From Fulvia fulva (Eukaryota > Ascomycota > Dothideomycetes > Mycosphaerellales > Mycosphaerellaceae), in contig NC_063021.1 in assembly GCF_020509005.1 (NCBI RefSeq), positions 682,001 through 746,000 of the forward strand: 64,000 bases of DNA. The letters are read 5' to 3'. The notes under the pieces are model-generated. The model was given only the letters and a program-made list of their open reading frames with translations. It had not been told where the DNA came from and did no database searches. How positions within the stretch are numbered: the first letter of the stretch is position 1; each line of letters opens with the position of its first letter. The translations under genes were made by a program, and so were the position numbers. Positions 1 through 10,081 of this stretch are shown here, piece by piece.

Positions 1-178
1 GCGGCCTATATAATTAGTAATAGCAATTATAAGCTATATTTCGAGAATAGCGCGTATCTAAGGTAGAGTACCGTAAGTATTAAAGCTTCGTAGTACGTCC
101 CCGAGCTCCGAGGCGCGATTAATAAATAACTACTAGTTAGCTCTAGTAAAGATACTAACGAGGTTAGTTATAGCTATT
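1..178. other. RIP-mutated DNA of unknown origin
   Basis: This stretch is rich in TpA and poor in CpA and TpG, like the remnants that follow it. It lies outside the 5' LTR that starts at 179. I recognise no coding motif, and it is too short to assign. Confidence 0.5.
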
Positions 179-373
179 TGTTACGGTTCACCTCGTAAGA
201 CTATACTTAGTGTTACGTGACCTAGTACGCTAGCGCGCCCGGATCCTAGACCCTAACCTCGACGTTTACTTTATCGCGGCTTCGCGACTTTCTTATCTTC
301 TCTTCTTTATAGAACTTATTCGATTCTAAGGTATTAATACGTTTACGCCCTATCTTACGCTTTATCCGTATTA
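179..373 (+). repeat. 5' LTR of Gypsy-3 (RIP-mutated)
   Basis: This 195-bp LTR-like block begins TGTTACGG. A second copy of exactly 195 bp lies at 57186-57380 in the same orientation, beginning TATTACGG and ending CCGTGTCA. Differences between the two are mainly C/T and G/A changes at CpA/TpG. The ends are near inverted repeats (TGTTACGG and CCGTGTCA), as in LTRs. No 5-bp TSD is seen at either side, so assignment to one element is inferred from the gag-pol remnant that follows it. Confidence 0.6.
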
Positions 374-770
374 TTAAGTTCTACCGCCCTTAGATCGCCG
401 AGCCGTACGATTATAGACTACGTATCGCCGCTACGACCGCGTACGACCGAGACTCGAATAGCCGTAGGTACTAATACGACTATTAGACTAGACGAATCAT
501 CCTTTATCCTAAGACTTAACCTAAACCCTTTTATGAAGGCGTTCCTCCGAGAAGCCTAATAAAAGTAGAACGGTATACTTAGCGTAGCGTAGTAAGAGGT
601 AGAAGACGAGTCGTAGTAGGATCCGGATTTCAACGATACCGTAGGTATAGAACGACTACGTAATATAGCGTAAGAGATATAGAACGAGACTTAGGGTCGC
701 GGAGATACTAAGTAGGCTCGTTAGTAAGAGGAAGAACGTCGGCGCTAGAAGTACTAAGAGCTACTATATA
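374..770 (+). pseudogene. Gypsy-3 gag N-terminal remnant
   Basis: The sequence follows the 5' LTR directly. One plus-strand frame reads as a hydrophilic Arg/Ser/Thr-rich gag-like protein broken by stops. There is no diagnostic motif; the call rests on position between the LTR and later gag-pol pieces. LINE G interrupts it after the TSD at 757-770. Confidence 0.4.
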
Positions 771-3266
771 GATAGATAGATAGATAGATATTTCATTAAG
801 CTATTATAGTGCCCTTTAGCCTATATAGCTATACTATCTTGTTTTTGTATATATAGAGGGGAAACCGTATTAGTAAAAACCCCTCCTCCTTCCCGCCTAT
901 CTTTTCCTCCTAGTTATCGTCTTAAATTTCCCTTATTAGGGGTACGCTAGTGTTATAGGCCTACCCTAATAACTACCCTATATACAACCCCCCTCGCTTC
1001 CGCCTCTTGTCTATCTACTCCTCCGTCTCGCTAGCGAGGCTAAACTACTAGAGGTATCCCTACTATAGTATCTACCGAGAGATTCGGCGAATGTTATCTT
1101 TATCCCTAATAATTGACTTATAGTCTCTCCTTCCCGCTTAGTGCCTCTAATTTCTCCTACCTCTCGCCTACTACGGGCATCGTAGTAGCATATGTTCTAG
1201 GTTTTACGATAGGTAGCTACACTATAGGTAGACCCGGCGCTACGGTAGAGGAAGTACGTATAGGCAATATTACGGAAAGCTAAACAGAATATAGTATTAT
1301 ACTAGAGGCTCACTACGTCTATATAGGGGGCGGACTTCCGGTAGTTACGACTTCTATATACGGCTATTATACGGCCAGTCCTTACCTATAGTAGCTAAGT
1401 ATAGTCCTTAGGCGAGAGGGCCTACCTATCGAAGGGACTCGTCGCGCCGCTAGCGAAGATCTAAAACTAATGCCTAAGGAAGGTCACCGGGGCATATAAG
1501 TCGATACTAACGAGGATGCTTAAGTACGAGACCGCTATACCGCCGATCGACCTATATATCTAGGGACTACGGACCTCCTACTTAGGCAAGTCGGTATAGT
1601 ACCTAGTATAGAAGGTCATCGCTAGTATAGTCGTAAGGGCCCGTAAATTAGTACTAGCGTATAAGGGCATTCGACCCGGAAACGAGCCGAACTACCGGGC
1701 AAGGGACGAATAGCTAGTAATATAATAGGAAGGTAAGAAATCGTTTATAGAGCAACTATAGAAAGAGAGGTAGAACAACTAGGTTGTAGGGCATAGTAGA
1801 CGCCCTTAGCTAGCGGGACAACCTAAGGAATAGTTAGCTACAAAATCCGCGGTTAAGTACCCCCCGAAGCTTATCTACTACCGCCTTACGAGGGTATAGA
1901 GTAGCATAGTAACCTAACTACGAAGCGAACACATCGGCCTCTAGGGGTACCTATTATAGAGGAAGGTTCTAGGATACACGAATACTAGCTACCCCTACGG
2001 CTATCGCTCCTAGAACGTACGGCACGTACTCCTCGTCTGTCCGAGGTAGTTACTAGGAAGGGGGGAGTAGATAGCAAAGGCGAGGAACCGGACGATTAGG
2101 GCACTTCTTAACAACGCTAAGGACCTACGGCGTATTACGAACTAGATACTAGAGAAGGGCTAGCTAGAACAGTACCGCCTAGTAGGAGTAGTATAGGAAG
2201 AGAGGATACAACGTAGCGCGACGAGACCGGCTAGGAGCGGGGGCTAACGGGGTAGTGACATAGACTACGTACGTTTAGAGGGAAAGCTAATCTAGATAAG
2301 GAGTAGTCGGGGGCGGGAAGGGTTTTCACCTATTCGGGTTTCCCTTTGTATATAACAATAGATATATACCTATATAGGCCGGATAGGGTCCTAGAACAGG
2401 GGAATAACAAATCTATCTATCTATCTATCTATCTATTATAGTATATTCTCGCTTTACTAAAGTGTATAAGTTAGTACTTTTTAGGGGCGAACCGGGCACT
2501 ATACTTCTTTGTCTACTCCTCGCATTTCTTGTACCTATCTTTAAGGAGGCGACAGTTCTCTTCTATCGAGTCTAACTAGGCTAGGATGTTTATATCGTCT
2601 ACGAACCCCGATACTAAGGTTTACGGAGAGGTAAGTAGGGGGATTAGATCCGACATAAATATTAGAAACAGGATAGGGGAGAGAGTAGATCCCTAAGGTA
2701 TTCTAGTCTCTACCTTTACCGGGTCGGACGTATACCTTCCTAGGACTAGGTATGTCGTCCGTTCCTAGAGAAAGGAGTAGACAAACGTCGTTACCTACTA
2801 GGGGATGCCTTTCTACTATAGGATATGTATTAGCCTTTAGTATAAGACGTTATCGAAGGCCCCTACAATGTCGAGGGATAGTAAGGACGCCGCTCGGTTC
2901 CTACCGTAGTGCTAGAGGGTCTGAATTTACTCCGTAATTAGCTCTATTACTATTAGTATCGATCGCTAGCTTCTTCCCCCTATCTATATTACTAGGAGTA
3001 CGTAGTTGTCCTCGGTAAGCTACGTAAGTCTCTAGGCTACTATCTTTTCTAGGACCTTCCCTATCGTATTTAGAAGTACTATTAGTCTATACGACTTGGG
3101 CTAAGTATAGTCTTCCTTCTATAGCTTACGTAGTACTACTGTTATAGACTCTCTATACGGCTTCGGGTAATACCCTAGCCGTAGGTACGCGGTAAATAGG
3201 TTTATAAGGCTCGGCGCAATCTCTTCTCTATACTCTTTTAGTAGTACGTTTAGTATCCTATCTAGG
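771..3266 (-). mobile_element. LINE G, 5'-truncated non-LTR retrotransposon, RIP-mutated
   Basis: The 3' end lies at low coordinates and carries five GATA units on the plus strand (771-790), that is an (ATCT)n tail in sense. A 14-bp TSD, AGAGCTACTATATA, flanks it at 757-770 and 3267-3280. The 3' UTR closely matches LINE E apart from CpA/TpG to TpA changes. RT sequence around the FVDD box is readable on the minus strand near 2.6 kb. It is interrupted by LINE A, and about 0.9 kb of RT that should lie between the halves (by comparison with LINE F, about 41.16-42.02 kb) is missing. Confidence 0.8.
1221..2436 (+). mobile_element. LINE A, 5'-truncated copy of the LINE C family, heavily RIP-mutated
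   Basis: It aligns by eye to 16852-18005 plus the tail at 24310-24330 of LINE C. Almost every difference is TG to TA or CA to TA. It keeps the C-terminal part of ORF2 and the 3' UTR and ends in six ATCT units (2411-2434). It sits inside LINE G. I could not define a convincing TSD, and LINE G has lost sequence at this point, so the left boundary is good only to a few bases. Confidence 0.8.
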
Positions 3267-3280
3267 AGAGCTACTATATA

Positions 3281-3660
3281 ATAAGTATAACTCACGTTAG
3301 TCTAAGAAGGAAACTCGACTCCGTATAGGTAGAGAGGATAAGACCTTATAATAAGGTATACGTACGCGGAAGGAGGAACATTTTAGCTACCGCTATACGA
3401 TACCGATTAACCTTACCTAGAAGGGCAAAGAGGTAGAATATAGGCTACGGTATAACCCTACTAAGTTCTAGATCGCTATAGCCGAGGAGCTTTCTCGCTC
3501 GGTTACTAAGAACCTAGAAGTCTAGCTAGATATCCTAGACGAACACCGTCTCGCCTACCTCGGTCTTAAGGAGGTACGGGAGGTATTAACTACTTAGAAG
3601 AGTCGGCTATAGGCTAAGGCTAATCGGTATAAGGATAAGTTAGTATCGCTCTAAGTAATA
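3281..3660 (+). pseudogene. Gypsy-3 gag fragment between LINEs G and B
   Basis: RIP-mutated sequence that resumes after the LINE G TSD and continues across LINE B at 5047. The frame has several stops. No domain is recognisable; the assignment is positional. Bases 3647-3660 are the left TSD copy of LINE B. Confidence 0.4.
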
Positions 3661-5046
3661 GATAGATAGATAGATTTATTATTCCCCTATTCTAGGACCC
3701 TACTCGGCCTATATAGGTATATAGATAGATAGATAGATTTGTTATTCCCCTGTTCTAGGACCCTATCCGGCCTATATAGGTATATATCTATTGTTATGTA
3801 CAAAGGGAAACCCGAATAGGTGAAAACCCTTCCCGCCTCCGACTACTCCTTATCTAGATTAGCTTTCCCTCTAAACGTACGTAGTCTATGTCACTACCCC
3901 GTTAGCCCCCGCTCCTAGCCGGTCTCGTCGCGCTACGTTGTATCCTCTCTTCCTATACTACTCCTACTAGGCGGTACTGTTCTAGCTAGCCCTTCTCTAG
4001 TATCTAGTTCGTAATACGCCGTAGGTCCTTAGCGTTGTTAAGAAGTGCCCTAATCGTCCGGTTCCTCGCCTTTGCTATCTACTCCCCCCTTCCTAGTAAC
4101 TACCTCGGACAGACGAGGAGTACGTGCCGTACGTTCTAGGAGCGATAGCCGTAGGGGTAGCTAGTATTCGTGTATCCTAGAACCTTCCTCTATAATAGGT
4201 ACCCCTAGAGGCCGATGTGTTCGCTTCGTAGTTAGGTTACTATGCTACTCTATACCCTCGTAAGGCGGTAGTAGATAAGCTTCGGGGGGTACTTAACCGC
4301 GGATTTTGTAGCTAACTATTCCTTAGGTTGTCCCGCTAGCTAAGGGCGTCTACTATGCCCTACAACCTAGTTGTTCTACCTCTCTTTCTATAGTTGCTCT
4401 ATAAACGATTTCTTACCTTCCTATTATATTACTAGCTATTCGTCCCTTGCCCGGTAGTTCGGCTCGTTTCCGGGTCGAATGCCCTTATACGCTAGTACTA
4501 ATTTACGGGCCCTTACGACTATACTAGCGATGACCTTCTATACTAGGTACTATGCCGACTTGCCTAAGTAGGAGGTCCGTAGTCCCTAGATATATAGGTC
4601 GATCGGCGGTATAGCGGTCTCGTACTTAAGCATCCTCGTTAGTATCGACTTATATGCCCCGGTGACCTTCCTTAGGCATTAGTTTTAGATCTTCGCTAGC
4701 GGCGCGACGAGTCCCTTCGATAGGTAGGCCCTCTCGCCTAAGGACTATACTTGGCTACTATAGGTAAGGACTGGCCGTATAATAGCCGTATATAGAAGTC
4801 GTAACTACCGAAAGTCCGCCCCCTATATAGACGTAGTAAGCCTCTAGTATAATGCTATATTCTATTTAGCTTTCCGTAATATTGCCTATACGTACTTCCT
4901 CTACCGTAGCGCCGGGTCTACCTATAGTCCGAGGATCCTAAGCTAATTTGCCGGGTTAGTCGTGTGCCCCTATATCTAGATAGAAGTATATATATTATAG
5001 AACCGTAGCCGGCGCGTAAAGTGTATTAGATTGTACTTTTCTAGGG
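3661..5046 (-). mobile_element. LINE B, 5'-truncated LINE C family copy with duplicated 3' end
   Basis: Flanked by a perfect 14-bp TSD, CGCTCTAAGTAATA, at 3647-3660 and 5047-5060. On the minus strand it matches LINE C from about 16.7 kb to its 3' end. Two LINE 3' ends lie in tandem, at 3661-3721 and from 3722 on, each with its own GATA/TAGA tail. Heavily mutated CpA/TpG to TpA. Confidence 0.85.
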
Positions 5047-5171
5047 CGCTCTAAGTAATACTCGACGAGCTTAGGGATAATAAGGACTTAGTAGCTAAGA
5101 TCGCTTACCTAAAGAAGTTAGGTAAGAAGGCGGCCGCTAAGATTAAGAACTTACGTAGTCGTAATATAGAT
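5047..5171 (+). pseudogene. Gypsy-3 gag fragment between LINEs B and D
   Basis: Short RIP-mutated stretch with Lys-rich coding character on the plus strand. It joins 3660 on the left and 10082 on the right once LINEs B and D and their duplicated target sites are removed. No motif is visible. Confidence 0.4.
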
Positions 5172-5371
5172 AGATAGATAGATAGATGATTCATTTACCC
5201 GTTATGGTGCCCTCCGGCCTATACGGGTTTATGTCTATATATGTTACTGCATAAGGTAGGAAACCTATTCCTAGGTAAAAACCTCCTCTCCTTCTCTAAT
5301 AGCTTCCTTGCCATGAGTTCTCAGTTTTCCTTCCATTAGGGTGCACTAGTGTCATGGTGGTTAGCCTCTGA

Positions 5372-8300
5372 CTACCTTGTCTGCAACCCTAGAGTTGTCC
5401 CCCTCTTCCTGCTCTCCTCCTCCTTCTTTCTCTCCTCAATCCATCTCTCTGTTTCCCTAGTAAGAGAGAACTGCTCCAAAAATCCTTGGTGGATGATCCA
5501 CCTTGTAATTCTCTGGAGGTCTCCCTTATTGCTGATCATGGCTTGGAAGTTTCTGTTCCTTGCCCTTGCCCTCCATTCACCTCTCCCTGTACTCCATTCT
5601 TTGCAAACCAGAAGTCTATGTTCGACATTCTGGGACAGGTAGCCGCATGGGCAACTCTTGTCTTCGATACCTGGGACTTTTCTCTGATGCAGGTATGCCC
5701 TGACTCCGATGTGTTCAGAGCGGATTTGTATTGCTATGCTTGCTTCTGACCTGGTCAGGTCTGAGTACAGTAGGTAGTTGTGGCTACCAAACTGTTGGAG
5801 TGCCTTTGGGGTTCCTGGCCTCTGTGGGGTTCTTGTCCATTCAGTCTTCCAGAGGAGTCCTGCCATCCTTTCAGCTAGAGACTGTTGCTTCTTCCCTTGG
5901 CTGGCTGCTGATCCTCTCCCTTGAGCCCTTCTGTCCTGTTCCTGCTGGGCTAGGTGCAGCTGTTCTGTTAGTTCTTTGAACTTCTGCAGGTCCTGCTGCT
6001 TCTGTGGGGCTGGATTGGGTCTTGCTTGTCTGTGCCTTCTTGTGCACTGGCTCCTGATTTTGCTGACTGCCTTCTGGATTACTAGCTGGGCTGGGTATGC
6101 AGACGTCTTTCCTGCATACTGGTATCTCAACCCTTGAAGGTAGAGCTTGGCTGGTGGGGAGCCAGACTCCATTTCGACCACCCTTGTTGGAGTTGACTTG
6201 TATGCTCCAAGCACCTTTTTCAGACAGGAGGCTTGGGCTCTGCTGATGGGATCTGCAATTCTCTTTGGGATCTTGTCTTGGGCTGACCAGATCTGGGCTC
6301 CATATAGCATGGCTGGCTTCACAATGGCCTTGTACATAACCTTTGCTTTCGCAAATGTGGCTCCCCATGTGGAGGCTGTAAGCCTGTCAATTGATTGCCT
6401 GTTGTTGTCTGCTCTTGCCTGTGCTTTCTTGACCTGTGGTCCCCAGCTGAGCTTTGGATCCATCCATATTCCTAGCACCCTTAATTCACTTAAGGGTTCT
6501 GTTGTGTGTCCCTGAATAGTGATTGGGGCTTGCATATTGTGTCTGTTTCTAGCTCTACTGAAGTGGATGAGTTGATACTTCTCTAGGGCAAATCTGGCTC
6601 CATGTTTCCTGGCCCATTCCTCACATTCCTGTTGTTTCTTCTGCAAGATTCTGCAGTTCTCTTCTGTGCTGTCTGACCAGGCTAGGATGTTTGTGTCATC
6701 CACAAACCCTGAGGCTGATGTGTTTCTGGAGTTTAGCTTTGCTGGCAGGTCTGCTATAAAGAGGAGAAACAGGATTGGAGACATTGTTGATCCCTGTGGG
6801 ATTCCTGTCTCTGTAGGCATGCTATCAGATTTGTATCTGCCCAGTCTTAGTCTTGTGGTTCTGCCTCTAAGGAAGGACTGGATGAACTGGACTGTCCAGT
6901 TAGGGATAGCCTTCTGTTTCAGGATGTGGATCAGCCTCTGGTGTGAGACATTGTCAAAGGCTCCTAATATGTCCAGTGAGAGGAGTGTGGCTGCTTTATT
7001 GTTCCTAAAGTGCCACAGGGTCTTGATCTGCTCTGTAATAAGTTCCACAGCTGTTAGTGTTGATCTTTGTTTCCTGCCTCCTATCTGTTCTTCAGGAAGG
7101 ATTCTATATTCTTCAGCTAGGTTTGTCAGCCTTTCTGCTATGATCTTTTCCAGGAGTTTGCCTAGTGTGTTGAGCAAGGCAATAGGTCTGTATGCCTTTA
7201 GCTTTGTGTAGTCCTCTTTCTGTGGTTTTCTCAAGACCACAGTCAGTGACTCCTTGAAGTGTTTAGGGCAGTGTCCTTAGGCCATACACTATGAAAAGAT
7301 GTTTGACAGTGCAGGGGAGATCTGGTCCTTGCATGTCTTGATGAACAAGTTTGGAATCCCATCTGGTCCTGGGGCCTTGTTTCCTAAGAGTCTCTTAATG
7401 ATGCTCTTGATCTCTCCCTCTCCCACTGTGCAGGATTGCTCTAGTGGTGTTGGATACACACTGCCCTCCAGATCCTGCAGGTCAGCTTCTACCTGTGTGC
7501 CAAAGAAATGTTTCCCCAATGCCTGTGCCTTTCCTGGGAGAGTGTGTTGGATTACTCCTTCCTGGTCTTCAATGTTTGGAAACTGGGGCAGCATGTTTCT
7601 GTCCTGTGTGGGTTGTCTTGCCCACTTTGCTAGTTTCCACATCTTCTCAGGATTCTGGGTAATGGATCCAACTGTTGACCTCCACTCCAGCATCTTGTCC
7701 CTCTTGATCTGGGCCTTCTTGTCTCTGGTTGCCTGGTTGTATCTGTCCTATGCTTCCTGGGAGTGACTCTGGGTAAGGGCTCTCCTGGCCTGCCTGGCTG
7801 CCTTGACCTTCTCTGAGCATTCCTTTGTCCAGAATGGCTTCTGGTACAGTGACTGTTTCTTTTCTCTGGTGTGGGCTGCCACAGTTTCCTGCATTGTTCT
7901 AACCAGTTCTGCCACTGCTTGGTCTATGTCTAAGGCTGTTTCCAGTCTCCTGGTCTCTAGTCCAGCTAGCTTCTGTTCCAGGTCTTGTCTGATCTGTTCC
8001 CAGTTGGCTGCCTTCCAGGCCAGCTGAGGTTCTAGGTCTCCTTCCTGCTGTGTCTGTGTTTCAAACTCCACCTGAATTGGGAGGTGATCTGATGAGGACT
8101 CCAAGTCCTGGTTAACCCAGCATCTGGTGACCTTCTGCTGCAGGTCATGTGATGCAAAGCACAGGTCAATGGTGCTTGAGCTTGCTCTCTGTGACCAGGT
8201 AGTTAGGCCCTTTGGGGTAACTAGGTGCATGTTGTTGCTTTGGGTAGTAGAGAGGAGTCTGTTAGCTAGGAAGTGATGGGCAGGTGCAAAGTCTGATCCC

Positions 8301-8758
8301 CATGTAGGATGGTGCAAGTTGAAGTCTCCCAGCACGATGTGTTGGGAGTCACTCTGCAGGATGTCTGGCAGCTGTTGTAGTGTGCCCAGCTGGGTGCTGC
8401 TTCTGGAGCTGGGGGGTGGGTTGTATACACTGTGGATGTGGATGCTGCCTTGGTTGGTGTTGAGTCTGACTGAGGTGATGTCTCCCCCTTCCTGTTGGAT
8501 TTGTTCCCAGCTGTCTGTTGCCATCTCTTTGCTGATGTACATGCATGTTCTAGGGGTGCCTTGTTTGGCTAGGAGTGTGTGATACCTTGGGTCGTTAGCA
8601 GTAGATGGTCTGTTAGATTTGCTGTTGATCCAAGGTTCCTGGACTGCAATAACTAGGTGTTTCTTTGGGTCCAGTGCTTGGAGAAAGCTTCTCTGGACCT
8701 TGTGCTGGCTGTTGTTGACGTTGTACTGGATAGTGGTAAGATTAGGTGTCTCAATCAT
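5372..8758 (-). pseudogene. LINE D ORF2 (endonuclease-reverse transcriptase) with three nonsense codons
   Basis: One frame of about 1129 codons runs from the ATG at 8758 to TAG at 5372-5374. It is broken only by TAG at 7748-7750, TAG at 7289-7291 and TAA at 7277-7279. Residues 1-225 form an APE-type endonuclease with VQEPW, GDFN followed by HHP, TIDLC and SSDH motifs. RT follows, with the FVDD catalytic box near residue 684. A Cys-His motif (CPCG, then H and C) lies near residue 1034. All three stops could each come from a Gln codon by one CpA to TpA change, the RIP signature. It would nick DNA and prime reverse transcription at the target if intact. As read, only the endonuclease part would be made. 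Confidence 0.88.
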
Positions 8759-10014
8759 GACTCATCTATGCTGGTCTCCTGCTGGTCTTCTCGTGCTTCC
8801 TGCTGCTGGCTGCTATTTGGGATTGTGGTAAGGTTGAGCCTGCTTTGTGACGGGTCTCTTCCTGCAACCACAATTGATTTTGGTCTACCCATAGCAGGGT
8901 GGCCTTGGGCCTGTGTGGTCTCTTCTGTTCTGCCTCTTTTCAGAGGGTTGTAGACAGTCCTTAGGGGTTCTTGGGTGATTGTCCCTGTCTGGAATCTGAT
9001 AGGGGTGTTGATCCTCGCTTCTCTTGCCCTCCTCTTTGCCTCAATCCTAGCTGTGCAGTCTTGGGACCAGGAAGGGTGTTTCTTTCCACAGCATGCACAT
9101 CTGGCTTCACTCTTTGGGGCTGTGCAATTCTGTACTTTGTGGCTACCAGCACAGTGGGAACAAGTGTCCTTTTGGCTTGGGCATCTAGTAGAGATATGAC
9201 CATACTGTTGGCACTTGAAACATTGCAGTAGTCTGTGGGTGCTTCTATGGATTTCTGTGTCCATTCTTTCGCATTCCCAGAAGATGCCCTTGTCAAGCAC
9301 GGTGTTTGCCTGTTCTACAGTGCCTATCCAGAGCACTAGAGAAGACTCTCTCTTTGTGTCCTTTGTCTTTCTGTTGACCCATGCTGCTTTTGTGATCTGT
9401 AGCCCTGGGCATACAGCCTGGTTCTGGTCCTGCAGCCTCTTAAGGTCTCCTTCAATGTCAAACTTTGTGGTCATCCCATGGGCAATAACCATATTTTGTT
9501 GGTGTGAGACCTTAGCCGTCTTGCCTAGTTTGACTGTCCACTCCTTCTGTGTCTCTAGCCTCTTCCTGTCTTGCTCCTGTGCTGTGAACAGCTTAAGGAC
9601 ACCTCCCTTCTCTTTCCTGGCTCCAATGATGCCTTGTATCCCAATCTTCTGTATGATCTCCTTGCCTGACAGGCCCTCAATCTCTTTCTGCTCTTGCTGG
9701 TCGGAAATGTAGACCTTGATAGCTGTTTTCTGGGGGGGAGGGTTTTGGGATGCAACTGCTGCCCAGGTTGGTTGGCTTAGTTTCTGGCCTTCCTGTGTCC
9801 TCTTCTTTGCTGCTGCTGCTACTGTCCTGTTAATGATCTGTCCTGTTTGGCTCCTTAGTGCCTTTAGCCCTCCAAGGAGCTCCAAAATCATCCCCTTAAG
9901 TGCTCTTTCTGGGTGCTCGCCATCTCCTGCCATTGCCATTGTTTCTGCCTTCCTGCAGACCTCTTTCCACTCGTTACTCTCCTGCTCCTGGTCGTTTCCT
10001 GCGATCGCTATCAT
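8755..10014 (-). CDS. LINE D ORF1, CCHC zinc-knuckle RNA-binding protein
   Basis: A 419-residue open frame starting at the ATG at 10014; the frame is open further upstream but only from a TTG. ORF1 proteins of this kind bind the LINE RNA and form the retrotransposition RNP. Three tandem Cys-rich knuckles lie near residues 265-322: CFKCQQYGHISTRC, CSHCAGSHKVQNC and CACCGKKHPSWSQDC. The N-terminal half is Gln/Lys-rich and the central part may hold an RRM-like fold (inference). Its stop overlaps the ORF2 start as ATGA (8755-8758), so ORF2 is probably translated by termination-reinitiation. The frame has no internal stop. Confidence 0.9.
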   Translation of the reverse strand: MIAIAGNDQEQESNEWKEVCRKAETMAMAGDGEHPERALKGMILELLGGLKALRSQTGQIINRTVAAAAKKRTQEGQKLSQPTWAAVASQNPPPQKTAIKVYISDQQEQKEIEGLSGKEIIQKIGIQGIIGARKEKGGVLKLFTAQEQDRKRLETQKEWTVKLGKTAKVSHQQNMVIAHGMTTKFDIEGDLKRLQDQNQAVCPGLQITKAAWVNRKTKDTKRESSLVLWIGTVEQANTVLDKGIFWECERMDTEIHRSTHRLLQCFKCQQYGHISTRCPSQKDTCSHCAGSHKVQNCTAPKSEARCACCGKKHPSWSQDCTARIEAKRRAREARINTPIRFQTGTITQEPLRTVYNPLKRGRTEETTQAQGHPAMGRPKSIVVAGRDPSQSRLNLTTIPNSSQQQEAREDQQETSIDES

Positions 10015-10081
10015 CGTGTCACTATCGTAGGTGTCGTTAGCGAATATAGTCAAGCCGCTTTAATACTTGTCAAAGATGCCT

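Larger units (their letters stand above)
5172..10081 (-). mobile_element. LINE D, near-intact non-LTR retrotransposon
   Basis: Full-length element of about 4.9 kb. Sense order is 5' UTR, ORF1 (CCHC zinc knuckles), ORF2 (endonuclease, RT, C-terminal Cys-His motif), 3' UTR, (ATCT)n tail. An 18-bp TSD, CGTAGTCGTAATATAGAT, lies at 5154-5171 and 10082-10099. Unlike its neighbours it keeps many TpG/CpA sites, so it is young or escaped heavy RIP. It is broadly I/Tad1-like (ORF1 zinc knuckles, APE-type endonuclease), but the clade is not proven and I see no RNase H. Confidence 0.92.

Noticed and set aside
771..790. GATA/TATC microsatellites as independent loci
   Set aside because: Every one sits at a LINE 3' end next to a TSD; they are tails.
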